Shown: positions 17,083 through 25,510 of the stretch, piece after piece
How positions within the stretch are numbered: position 1 is the stretch's first letter
Layout: each line of letters begins with the position of its first letter
DNA from: Nitrosomonas sp.
GTDB taxonomy: Bacteria; Pseudomonadota; Gammaproteobacteria; Burkholderiales; Nitrosomonadaceae
Assembly: GCA_021774055.1 (NCBI GenBank)
Contig: JAJFJL010000071.1
Location: 1-33,245, forward strand
Direction: 5' to 3'
Length of the DNA: 33,245 nucleotides
The notes under the pieces: model-generated
Told to the model about the DNA's origin: nothing
Seen by the model: the letters and a program-made list of their open reading frames with translations, nothing else
The model's database searches: none
Made by a program: the position numbers and the translations under genes

Positions 17083-17244
17083 ATTCTGCAAGTGACCGTG
17101 CGAAGTATATAATGTGTAACAAATTGTTTCATAGAGTGAACTTTATTCTGCGTGGAATACTTATTGATATTCCCAAAGAAAATGGTTTGCTGTATGGAAC
17201 AATCTGTTGTGCAGTATGTGTGCGATCACTTGCAGGATCTAGGT
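17077..17244. repeat. Family A long palindrome, copy 2, between lipB and lipA
   Basis: Starts ACCTAGATTCTGCAAGTGAC and ends ATCACTTGCAGGATCTAGGT, 168 bp, closely matching copy 1 at 12672-12834 (shared CAAATTGTTTCATAGAGTGA and GGAATACTTATTGATATTCC). Near its left end, GACCGTGCGAAGTATATAATG replaces copy 1 sequence and matches the end of family B. It supplies the lipB stop codon, and an ATG within it (17152) opens a false in-frame extension into lipA. The transcript would carry a long hairpin between the two genes. Confidence 0.8.
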
Positions 17245-17274
17245 ACTAGATTAAAGGAAACAATTCTAATCGCC

Positions 17275-18219
17275 ATGACTGTTGAAATACGCCAAAAAGG
17301 TGCAGATAAAACTGCCCGTAACCCGATAAAAATTAAACCACAGTCACCTAGTGATTTGTTACGTAAGCCGTCCTGGATACGTGTACGCTCGGCAAATAGT
17401 CAAGCGTTCTATGAAGTTAAAAAAATCTTACGAGAACAAAAATTACATACTGTATGTGAAGAAGCATCCTGCCCAAATATTGGCGAATGTTTTGGTAAAG
17501 GAACCGCCACCTTTATGATTTTGGGTGACTTATGCACTAGGCGTTGTCCTTTCTGTGATGTTGCCCACGGTAGGCCTAAGCCACCAGATACAGAAGAACC
17601 AATCCATCTAGCGCAATCAATTGCGGCTATGAAACTAAAATATGTAGTGATTACCAGTGTTGATCGTGATGATTTACGTGATGGCGGAGCCCAACATTTT
17701 GCTGACTGTATTAGTGAAATACGTAAACATTCGCCACAAACACGTATCGAAGTTTTAGTGCCAGATTTCCGTGGAAGACTTGCTGTTGCATTAGAAAAAC
17801 TTGCCCAGAATCCGCCGGATGTATTTAATCATAATCTTGAAACAGTGCCTCGGTTATATAAACAATGCCGCCCAGGCGCTGATTACGCACATTCATTAAA
17901 GCTATTGCAAGATTTTAAAGAAAAATTTCCAGAAACCCCAACTAAATCTGGCTTAATGCTAGGATTAGGTGAGACTGACGAAGAAATTCTAGAGGTATTA
18001 CGTGATTTACGCGCACATGGGGTTGAGATGCTTACTATTGGCCAATATTTACAACCTAGCATTGGACATTTGCCGGTATTACGCTATGTTACTCCAGAAG
18101 GTTTTAAAGCATTTGAAACCGCTGCAGTTAAAATGGGGTTCAGTAATGCTGCCTGCGGACCTATGGTTCGATCTAGCTACCATGCAGATCAACAGGCACA
18201 AGATGTAGGACAAGCATAA
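17275..18219 (+). CDS. lipA: Lipoyl synthase LipA (radical SAM)
   Basis: 314 residues from ATG 17275. LipA inserts two sulfurs into octanoyl groups on lipoyl domains. The auxiliary cluster motif is C61-x4-C66-x5-C72 ([12 protein letters not shown]) and the radical-SAM motif is C87-x3-C91-x2-C94 (CTRRCPFC); the RSSYHAD end holds the conserved Ser ligand. The chosen start has AAAGGA at 17254-17259 upstream and gives the usual family length. The in-frame ATG 17152 would add 41 residues encoded by the palindromic repeat and is rejected. Confidence 0.95.
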   Translation: MTVEIRQKGADKTARNPIKIKPQSPSDLLRKPSWIRVRSANSQAFYEVKKILREQKLHTVCEEASCPNIGECFGKGTATFMILGDLCTRRCPFCDVAHGRPKPPDTEEPIHLAQSIAAMKLKYVVITSVDRDDLRDGGAQHFADCISEIRKHSPQTRIEVLVPDFRGRLAVALEKLAQNPPDVFNHNLETVPRLYKQCRPGADYAHSLKLLQDFKEKFPETPTKSGLMLGLGETDEEILEVLRDLRAHGVEMLTIGQYLQPSIGHLPVLRYVTPEGFKAFETAAVKMGFSNAACGPMVRSSYHADQQAQDVGQA

Positions 18220-18286
18220 GCCTATCAGCTTATCTTTACCTAGTATCTTGCATGCTAAATAACCAGCAAAAAATAGCAAACAGTAT

Positions 18287-18318
18287 AGAGACAAGGCATG
18301 CCTTGTCTCTTTGTTTTT
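18287..18318 (+). terminator. Rho-independent terminator after lipA
   Basis: A perfect self-complementary AGAGACAAGGCA/TGCCTTGTCTCT stem at 18287-18310 is followed by TTGTTTTT. It lies 67 bp after lipA and separates the lip cluster from the ABC transporter. Confidence 0.85.
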
Positions 18319-18361
18319 ACGTTCGTAATCTTCCCCCATATCGCACATAAACCATCACGCC

Positions 18362-19216
18362 ATGACTCGACTTATTTTAATTCTATGCATTACATTGTTT
18401 GTTACCCCCACTGTTTCTGCCAGAACTTTTGTCTTTACAGCGATACCAGATAACGATGAAACTAGATTAATACAACGGTTTGGCAAAATTGCTACATATT
18501 TAAGTGATACATTAAATATTAAAGTTAAATATATCCCCGTCAAATCATATCCTGCAGCGGTTACCGCTTTTCGACATAATCAAGTGCAGTTAGCTTGGTT
18601 TGGTGGTTTGACGGGTGTTCAAGCACGTCGCTTAACACCTGGAGCACAGGCTATTGCTCAAGGACAAGAAGATCCAAAATTTAAAAGCTACTTTATTGCA
18701 CACATCAGTACCGGTTTACAGCTAGCAGATGATTTGCCGCAAGCATTCTATGGTAAAACCATGCTTTTCGGCTCTAAAAGCTCAACTTCAGGCCGTCTAA
18801 TGCCAGAATTTTATTTACGTAAACAACTTCAAAATACACCAGGTGAAATTTTCTCACGTGTTGGTTTTAGCGGTAATCACTCGCGTACAATTGCTTTGGT
18901 ACAAAGTGGCGCGTATCAACTGGGTGCAGTTAATTACCAGGTGTGGGAGCAAGAATTGGCTGATGGTAAGATTGATACTAGCAAAGTAGCTATTATTTGG
19001 ACTACACCAGATTACCCTGATTATCATTGGACTGTCAGAGGTGACATTGATGCTGTGTGGGGTGATGGTTTTGCCGCTAAGCTACAGCAAGCGTTATTTG
19101 ACATTAACGATCCAGAATTACTTGCAGCATTCCCGCGTAGTGGTTTTATTCCTGCTAGCAATACAGATTATGATGTAATAGAAAGTAGCGCTAAGAATAT
19201 CGGTTTATTGGATTAA
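18362..19216 (+). CDS. Periplasmic binding protein of a PhnD-like (phosphonate/selenate-type) ABC importer
   Basis: 284 residues with a signal peptide (MTRLILILCITLFVTPTVSA). The mature protein starts FVFTAIPDNDETRL and contains VTAFRHNQVQLAWFGGLTGVQ, characteristic of the PhnD superfamily branch annotated as putative selenate-binding (TIGR04553-like). Members bind small oxyanions such as phosphonate, phosphite or possibly selenate; the ligand is not determined here. The ATPase gene follows with only two bases between. It is the first gene after the lipA terminator, so the promoter should lie in 18319-18361. Confidence 0.85.
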   Translation: MTRLILILCITLFVTPTVSARTFVFTAIPDNDETRLIQRFGKIATYLSDTLNIKVKYIPVKSYPAAVTAFRHNQVQLAWFGGLTGVQARRLTPGAQAIAQGQEDPKFKSYFIAHISTGLQLADDLPQAFYGKTMLFGSKSSTSGRLMPEFYLRKQLQNTPGEIFSRVGFSGNHSRTIALVQSGAYQLGAVNYQVWEQELADGKIDTSKVAIIWTTPDYPDYHWTVRGDIDAVWGDGFAAKLQQALFDINDPELLAAFPRSGFIPASNTDYDVIESSAKNIGLLD

Positions 19217-19218
19217 TA

Positions 19219-19914
19219 GTGGCCGAAAAGGACATTCGGAACATTATTCTAGACTTGAAATGTAGCGCTGTAAGTTATGAAAAAAAAACTATCTTGCAGC
19301 CTTTGCATTTGCAAATAACTGAAGGTCAACATATAGCGGTTCTAGGTGCTAGCGGTGCGGGAAAATCAACCTTATTAAAAGTAATTTTTAGTCATTTTAA
19401 TAACACCGCACAACAAACTGCACTTATTCCACAAGAACTTGGTTTAGTTAATAATCTTAGTGTATTTCATAATATCTACATCGGACGACTTGATCAATAC
19501 AGCACCTTGTCTAATCTAATTAATCTTGTTATTCCTAGAGATAATGCAAAAAATGAAATTATTACGATTCTTAATAAACTATCTTTAAGTAATAAATTAT
19601 TCACTGCTTGCGGTAAATTATCTGGTGGACAACAACAACGTATTGCTATCGCACGCGCTATTTTCCGCCAAGCCTCGGTATTAATTGCCGATGAGCCAGT
19701 TGCCAGCTTAGATCAGCGACAAGCTGAAATTGCTTTAAGTTTAATGACAGCTTCTCACGCCAGCAGCGTATTAGCATTGCATAATACAGATCAGGCCTTG
19801 CGTTACTGCAATCATATTATTGGTATCACTCATGGTGAAATCACACTAAATGCGGCAACCGCCGAGCTAAAACCGCAAGATCTTGCTAACATTTACAAAA
19901 TACCTAATGCTTAA
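19219..19914 (+). CDS. ABC importer ATPase, PhnC-like
   Basis: 231 residues, starting at GTG 19219. Walker A GASGAGKST (43-51), signature LSGGQQQ (134-140), Walker B VLIADEPVASLD with D158/E159, and H-loop ALHNTD are all present. PhnC-type subunits energise the cognate permease. It is slightly short compared with typical PhnC (about 250-260). It overlaps the permease gene by 8 bp. Confidence 0.9.
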   Translation: MAEKDIRNIILDLKCSAVSYEKKTILQPLHLQITEGQHIAVLGASGAGKSTLLKVIFSHFNNTAQQTALIPQELGLVNNLSVFHNIYIGRLDQYSTLSNLINLVIPRDNAKNEIITILNKLSLSNKLFTACGKLSGGQQQRIAIARAIFRQASVLIADEPVASLDQRQAEIALSLMTASHASSVLALHNTDQALRYCNHIIGITHGEITLNAATAELKPQDLANIYKIPNA

Positions 19915-21388
19915 ATTAATACCTGATAGCAGAACATCGCAGGTATTAGGTAGCTTTATCTTGCTCGCAATATTGCTGTTTATAACTGGTGATATTTCAA
20001 TTACAACTGCGACACCTGGAGCTGAATTTCAACGCATGCTGGCAGGTCTGCTACACCCCCAATGGCCACCATTCGACGCATTAACACAAGTATTATTACA
20101 AACCATTAGCTATGCCTTGCTTGGTGTTGCAATTGCCGCAATCGGTGGGTTTATTTTATCCTTGTTTTTTCACTGCCGATTAATACGCATAGTCTGCGCA
20201 AGTGTCCGTGCCGTTCATGAATTATTCTGGGGGTTGCTACTAATTCAATTATTCGGCTTACAACCTTTGGCAGGCATTCTTGCAATTGCTATCCCTTATA
20301 CTGGCATACTTGCCAAAATATATGCAGAAATCAAACAAGAAATTCAACAGCGTAAGAAATTATATTTACCTACTCACAGTTCATACCTAAGTCAATTTTT
20401 TTACGCTGATTGGCCGCAAATAAAAACTGACTTTGCTAGCTATACGCTATATCGATTTGAATGTGGTTTACGTAGCGGAACAATTCTTGGGTTTATTGGC
20501 CTGCCAACTTTAGGATTTCAACTTGAAACTTCATTTATGCAAGGGCACTATGCTGAAGTAGCTGGGTTATTGCTTATTTTTTATGGACTGATTGCCACAG
20601 TTCATTGGTGGGGACAATTTAAATTCTGGCCAATCTATTTAGTATTAGCATTAATCTATTTATGGCCAAATATTATTTTTACTGGTAACAATCTTGAATG
20701 GTTACTTCATCAACTGATACCGCTACCACTGAGCACAGCAGAGGTTAATTTTTATAGTTGGTTTAAACCAATTCTCACCGAACAGTTGCTACCAGGTTTA
20801 TGGCAAACCTTAGTCACCGGCCATATTGCACTGGTGCTATCTGCCGCACTAGCATTAATACTTTATCCGCTACTATCACACCACTTTGGTAACCCTGTCA
20901 CCCGTTGGGGCGGACATATATCTTTAGTAGTCATGCGCTCAACACCAGAACTAATCTTAGGCTTCGCCTTTCTTTTATTATGGGGGCCATCATTACTCCC
21001 AGCGATCGCTGCCCTGGCGATTCATAATGGAGCGATCATCGCGCATTTAACTGGTCGCCACAGCAATCATATTGTTTTACGGCCTGATGCACCTAGCGGC
21101 ATTAACAGCTACAGCTATGAAATTACGCCGCGTTTATTCAATCAATTTCTAGTATTTACTTTTTATCGTTGGGAAGTCATTATGCGAGAAAGTGCATTAT
21201 TAGGAATTCTAGGATTACATACTTTAGGTTTTTTTATTGACAGTGCTTTTGAAAGTTTCCGTTTAGATGTAGCAATAATACTAATCATTGCTGGAGCAAT
21301 GCTTAATATTGCAGTAGACAGCGCAGGAAGACTATTGCGACAATATTTACAATTACCTGGCCACCTGGTTATTTCAAATAATCGCTAA
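19907..21388 (+). CDS. ABC importer permease with two fused PhnE-like domains
   Basis: 493 residues from ATG 19907, overlapping the ATPase stop by 8 bp; a TTG at 19883 is a weaker choice. Two similar permease halves are joined. The first (~1-240) contains the loop GLRSGTILGFIGLPTLGFQL, the second (~280-490) contains the matching IMRESALLGILGLHTLGFFI; each has several membrane helices and an EAA-like cytoplasmic loop. A single chain can thus form the whole pore, where other PhnE proteins act as a homodimer. The duplication is readable directly, the substrate remains unknown. Confidence 0.88.
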   Translation: MLKLIPDSRTSQVLGSFILLAILLFITGDISITTATPGAEFQRMLAGLLHPQWPPFDALTQVLLQTISYALLGVAIAAIGGFILSLFFHCRLIRIVCASVRAVHELFWGLLLIQLFGLQPLAGILAIAIPYTGILAKIYAEIKQEIQQRKKLYLPTHSSYLSQFFYADWPQIKTDFASYTLYRFECGLRSGTILGFIGLPTLGFQLETSFMQGHYAEVAGLLLIFYGLIATVHWWGQFKFWPIYLVLALIYLWPNIIFTGNNLEWLLHQLIPLPLSTAEVNFYSWFKPILTEQLLPGLWQTLVTGHIALVLSAALALILYPLLSHHFGNPVTRWGGHISLVVMRSTPELILGFAFLLLWGPSLLPAIAALAIHNGAIIAHLTGRHSNHIVLRPDAPSGINSYSYEITPRLFNQFLVFTFYRWEVIMRESALLGILGLHTLGFFIDSAFESFRLDVAIILIIAGAMLNIAVDSAGRLLRQYLQLPGHLVISNNR

Positions 21389-21466
21389 TTATAAGAAAAT
21401 ATGGGTATCTTTCAATATTCGGTTTACATTTTAAAACAAGGTTTCATATTGAAGTGGTGTTGAATA

Positions 21467-21629
21467 TATACTTCACGCGGTCATGGTTTCGGTTTTCTAA
21501 TGGATCATTTTCGCCAATACCAGTATTACTGAAATAATTACATAGCTAGCTATGCGCTTGTTTCAGAGCCGTGTTATTGACAAAAATCATCACACTATAA
21601 AATTCGAAACTATGACCGTGCGAAGTATA
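21467..21629. repeat. Family B long palindrome, copy 2 (inverted relative to copy 1)
   Basis: Begins TATACTTCACGCGGTCATGG and ends CATGACCGTGCGAAGTATA in one reading of the arms. Its complement aligns along the whole length with 13791-13953, including CTGAAACAAGCGCATAGCTA and the ACTAT/TAGTG blocks. It lies 80 bp after the permease gene. Confidence 0.8.
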
Positions 21630-21784
21630 GTTGACGTGAGACATCTCCGAAGCAGGTCTTAAATAATGGAATATGAAAAGCACAGTTCTTTGACACTGAC
21701 TGGAATGTTAGCAATTCCCACTATGGTGGCTAACTGAAACCTGCTACGATTGTCTGATTATTACATTTGCCGGGGGCTTAATCA

Positions 21785-21892
21785 GAGCGTCCTGAGGAAC
21801 GTGCATGGAATAAGTTAGGCAGCTAGCTTTGTATTTAACCTAGATCCTGCGCTAGTTGCCTAATTTATTCCATGCACGTCCCTTAGTCGCTC
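21785..21892. repeat. Palindrome with 50-bp arms upstream of the binding-protein gene
   Basis: Left arm GAGCGTCCTGAGGAACGTGC then ATGGAATAAGTTAGGCAGCTAGC pairs with right arm GCTAGTTGCCTAATTTATTCC then ATGCACGTCCCTTAGTCGCTC. The loop contains AACCTAGATCCTGC, the terminal motif of family A. It ends 38 bp before ATG 21930. The stretch 21630-21784 shows no gene. Confidence 0.6.
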
Positions 21893-21929
21893 GATGGCAA
21901 CGATATTACTCTTTTGATTCAGGATTGAA

Positions 21930-23207
21930 ATGAGACCTAAACTTGATAGGCGCGAATGGTTTAAAAAAGCTGGAGCACTTGCGCTGGGTACATCATCAAC
22001 ACTGGCGTTTCCAAACATCATTAAAGCTTATAATAGTAAGCCTACGATTAAAGTTGTTGGAACCCATGTAACGCTTCAAGAGCCGTTGCGTAAAAAAGCT
22101 GAACAAGATTTGGGCATTAACATTGAGTTCTATCCTGGCGGCAGTGCCGAAGTATTACTTAAAGCATCTACCGACCCCAGTTCATTTGATTTGTATGAAC
22201 AATGGTCAAACAGCATCAAAATTCTCTGGCAGGCCAATGCCACTCAACCTATCGCTATCTCTAAGCTTAAGTACTGGAATGAGATTAATGATTTGACAAA
22301 AAAGGGGCGAATTTCAGCTGATGCAAAATTGGGCTTAGGAGATGCGCCATATAAACTTCTTTATACCCAGAAAGACGGCACATTGGCTTCAACCCCGACC
22401 GAATACATCAGTTTTATGCCTTATGTGCATAATACCGATTCATACGGTTACAACTCTGCTGTTATTCCTAAAGGCATTCCTTATGAAACGGAGAGCTGGG
22501 GCTGGTTACTGGATGAGAAATATAATGGCAAAGTGGCTTTGGTTAACGACCCAACTATCGGTCTTTTTGATGCTGCTCTGGCAGTAAAAACCAGAGGCTT
22601 AATGGATTTCAAAGATATGGGCAATATGAGCCGGCAGGAAGTGGATGAATTATTCAGAATTTTGCTGGATTATAAAAAGAGGGGGCATTTTCGAGGCGTA
22701 TGGACTTCGGTACCCAACTCAGTTGAGTTGATGAAATCTGGCGAAGTAATTATTCAGAGTATGTTTTCCCCGGGGGTCAGTGCGCTTAAAGGGCAAGGGA
22801 TTCCTTGCATTTATGCTGCCCCAAAGGAAGGTTATCGTGCATGGCATGGGGTAATGTGCCTTTCCAGAGAGTCAACGGGAGAACGCCAGGAAGCTGCTTA
22901 CGCTTATATGAACTGGTGGCTTTCTGGTTGGCCAGGCGCATTTATTGCACGGCAAGGCTACTATATTTCTAACCCTCAGCGTTCAAGACAGTTTATGTCT
23001 ACACCTGAATGGGACTATTGGTATCAGGGTAAACCAGCATCTGAGCCGCTAAAAGGTACCGATGGTAATATTTCAATACAACCGGGTGAGATTCGCACAG
23101 GTGGCTCCTATATTAAACGCTTTGAGAATGTGGCGATATGGAATACGGTGATGGACAACTACGAATATACACTTTCAAAATGGAATGAATTTGTTTTAAC
23201 AATTTGA
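21930..23207 (+). CDS. Tat-exported periplasmic solute-binding protein, likely sensor partner of the next kinase
   Basis: 425 residues. The N-terminus is a Tat-type signal (DRREWFKKAG at 6-15 followed by a hydrophobic Ala/Leu stretch). The mature part resembles the spermidine/putrescine- or iron-type extracellular binding family: strand IKVVGTHVTLQEP, PGGSAEVLLKAS, a central WGWLLDEKYNGKVALVNDP, and QEAAYAYMNWWLSGWPG near the end. No permease or ATPase gene accompanies it; the next gene, six bases on, encodes a histidine kinase. By analogy with sensor systems that use binding proteins (TorT/TorS, LuxP/LuxQ), it probably presents a ligand to the kinase. The ligand cannot be deduced. Confidence 0.82.
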   Translation: MRPKLDRREWFKKAGALALGTSSTLAFPNIIKAYNSKPTIKVVGTHVTLQEPLRKKAEQDLGINIEFYPGGSAEVLLKASTDPSSFDLYEQWSNSIKILWQANATQPIAISKLKYWNEINDLTKKGRISADAKLGLGDAPYKLLYTQKDGTLASTPTEYISFMPYVHNTDSYGYNSAVIPKGIPYETESWGWLLDEKYNGKVALVNDPTIGLFDAALAVKTRGLMDFKDMGNMSRQEVDELFRILLDYKKRGHFRGVWTSVPNSVELMKSGEVIIQSMFSPGVSALKGQGIPCIYAAPKEGYRAWHGVMCLSRESTGERQEAAYAYMNWWLSGWPGAFIARQGYYISNPQRSRQFMSTPEWDYWYQGKPASEPLKGTDGNISIQPGEIRTGGSYIKRFENVAIWNTVMDNYEYTLSKWNEFVLTI

Positions 23208-23213
23208 TGGACT

Positions 23214-25046
23214 ATGTTTAAAAAACTGAAATTAAAAAACAGAATATATACAGGGTTTATTACCATTGGGCTTATCTCACTGGGTATGGCACTGGTTTCT
23301 ATTGTTACCTTTTATTATGCAAATGATAATTTTAGCTATTTTGTTCAATCCTCCAGCAAGTCGCACTTGGCTTTAAGCATTTCACGCGATGTTTTAGAAA
23401 TTCAACGTCAAGCGCTCATTTATACCCATGAAGGCCATCAAAGTGCTGCTGATCGAATGCATGAAATTTATCAACGTATCTCTGCTCAAATTAAGCAGGA
23501 GAACCAACAGGACTCAAAATATTTCCAAGAGATTATTAAACACCTTGATACTTACGTTGAAACTTTCAAGCAGGTACAACAACAAAGGACACGACAAGTC
23601 ACTTTAGTTAATACAGAAATTAGATCTTTAGCATCGGAGGCTGAAAATCATTTTCTCAAACACATTGAGCAGACATCATCGTCAGCAGATATTTCAGCAC
23701 AGCTAAATAATCAGCGTATTTTAAGTTCACTACTACTGATAGAAAAATATGCCATGCGTTATTTCGATTTGTTAGACTCAAAAGATATTGTTTTAGCAAA
23801 AGAATCTATTTTCCGTGTTCAGAATAGTTTACATGCGCTACAAAAACAGCATGGAGCGCAACTAACAGCAGAGCATATATTACAAACCATTCAATATATG
23901 AATAACTATGAACAGGTTTTTTTGGAAGCTGTTCAACGAACCCGAGGATATTTAATTCTTGTCAATGTGGTGATGTCGGCTGAAGCCTATGAAATTATTT
24001 ATCGCTCTAAACGAATGGGTCGGCAGCTGGAACAAGAAATGAATATGATAGAAGCGAATACGCTCGCTTTAATGCAGCAGGTTATTACTATCATGCTTTT
24101 GTCTGGCGCCACCTTTTTAATTTTGATTACACTTTTCTCTATTCTGATTAGTCGCAGTATCACTAAACCGATTGCAAGACTCACGGATACATTTATTGCA
24201 CTAGCCAAAGGCTCGCATCAAACAAAAATTCCAACCTATGAAATTCAGGATGAAATTGGTGCTTTAACTAAAGCAGCTATTGTGTTTAAAGAAAAGAATA
24301 AGCAGACTGAGGATTTGTTGACTCAATCAAAACAATTAACTGCTGATTTAGCACGTTCCAACGATGAACTGGAGCAATTTGTTTACACCGTATCACACGA
24401 TTTAAAGTCTCCACTTGTCACCAGTATGGGATTCATTGGAATTATCCAAAAACTTGCCACTGCGGGAAAAATGGAAGAGGCCGTTGGCAAGCTGGATCGT
24501 GTAGTCAATGCAAACAGAAGGATGGGTCAGTTAATTAATGACTTGCTTGAGCTGAGCCGCGTAGGCCGTATTGACACAGACAAAACAGCCATTGATTTAA
24601 ATAATCTTTTGGATGGTTTTCGTAAGAACCATGCCAACGAGTTGTCAAGTTCAAGTTTTACCCTGGCGTTTGACTCCGAATTTCCAACGCTATATGCAAA
24701 TGAAAGCAGGATCCTGCAGGTATTTGAAAATTTGCTTGGTAATGCGCTTAAATATGCCACCAACCCCAATGGCTCCGTAATTAATATAGGGGCTAGTGAA
24801 GCAGAAGAGAATCACCTGATTTATTTTAAAGATAATGGGCCTGGTATTGATAAAGCGTATCATAAAAAAATCTTTCGCCTGTTTTATCGCTTAAATAATG
24901 AAATGGAAGGCACCGGAATCGGCCTGGCAGTCGCAGCTAAAGTAATGAAATTTCATAATGGCAGTATCTGGGTAGAATCCAAACCAAACAACGGAGCAAC
25001 CTTCTGGTTGAAATTTCCAAAGATCAATGAAGAGACAAAACAATGA
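23214..25046 (+). CDS. Membrane histidine kinase with HAMP domain
   Basis: 610 residues: first membrane helix ~12-34, a helical periplasmic region of about 250 residues, second helix ~290-312, HAMP ~313-366, a short coiled coil, HisKA with SHDLKSPL and phosphoacceptor His395, and an HATPase_c domain (NLLGNALKYA, DNGPGI near 540, GTGIGLAVAAKV). The kinase half resembles those of bacteriophytochromes (SHDLK and RLFYRLNNEMEGTG). The large helical sensor region would contact the binding protein encoded just upstream. ATG overlaps nothing upstream; the stop overlaps the regulator gene by ATGA. Confidence 0.92.
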   Translation: MFKKLKLKNRIYTGFITIGLISLGMALVSIVTFYYANDNFSYFVQSSSKSHLALSISRDVLEIQRQALIYTHEGHQSAADRMHEIYQRISAQIKQENQQDSKYFQEIIKHLDTYVETFKQVQQQRTRQVTLVNTEIRSLASEAENHFLKHIEQTSSSADISAQLNNQRILSSLLLIEKYAMRYFDLLDSKDIVLAKESIFRVQNSLHALQKQHGAQLTAEHILQTIQYMNNYEQVFLEAVQRTRGYLILVNVVMSAEAYEIIYRSKRMGRQLEQEMNMIEANTLALMQQVITIMLLSGATFLILITLFSILISRSITKPIARLTDTFIALAKGSHQTKIPTYEIQDEIGALTKAAIVFKEKNKQTEDLLTQSKQLTADLARSNDELEQFVYTVSHDLKSPLVTSMGFIGIIQKLATAGKMEEAVGKLDRVVNANRRMGQLINDLLELSRVGRIDTDKTAIDLNNLLDGFRKNHANELSSSSFTLAFDSEFPTLYANESRILQVFENLLGNALKYATNPNGSVINIGASEAEENHLIYFKDNGPGIDKAYHKKIFRLFYRLNNEMEGTGIGLAVAAKVMKFHNGSIWVESKPNNGATFWLKFPKINEETKQ

Positions 25047-25510
25047 GCTCAAAAAAAGAAACAAACAATCGAACTATTTTACTGATTGAAGATAATGAGG
25101 ACCATGCAGAAATAACACGATTTTATGTCAATGAGTACGCAGCTGATATTAAGGTTGTCTGGCTTAATGATGGTAAAGCTGCTATGGATCATATATTAGA
25201 AATTAATGAAAATAGAGAACAAAGCTACCCCTGGTTAATATTGCTGGATATTAAGCTACCCAAATATAATGGTCATGAAGTATTGTCTCGACTTAAATCA
25301 AATCAGACACTGAGAGAAATTCCTGTAGTCATGTTTACCACATCAACTTCTAATCAAGACATTGATGCAGCGTTGAAAGGTGGTGCAAACAGTTATATAC
25401 AGAAACCAATAGAACCCGATGGATATGCTTTCACCATTGCCAAGATAATTGACTACTGGTCTCTAAATCAACATGGAATTATTGTTGACAATCTAAATAA
25501 ACATGCCTGA
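25043..25510 (+). CDS. Single-domain response regulator (Rcp1-like)
   Basis: 155 residues forming one receiver domain without output domain. Residues E16/D17, phosphoacceptor D69 in LLDIKLP, T100 and K121 in IQKPIEP are complete. The family typically receives phosphate from phytochrome-like kinases such as the one encoded directly upstream. As it has no output domain, it probably passes phosphate or interacts with the following hybrid kinase. ATGA overlap with the kinase and 8-bp overlap with the next gene. Confidence 0.92.
   Translation: MSSKKETNNRTILLIEDNEDHAEITRFYVNEYAADIKVVWLNDGKAAMDHILEINENREQSYPWLILLDIKLPKYNGHEVLSRLKSNQTLREIPVVMFTTSTSNQDIDAALKGGANSYIQKPIEPDGYAFTIAKIIDYWSLNQHGIIVDNLNKHA

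Noticed and set aside
17152-17274. N-terminal extension of LipA from ATG 17152
   Set aside because: These codons lie within palindromic repeat family A, which also occurs outside genes; ATG 17275 gives normal LipA length and has a ribosome site.
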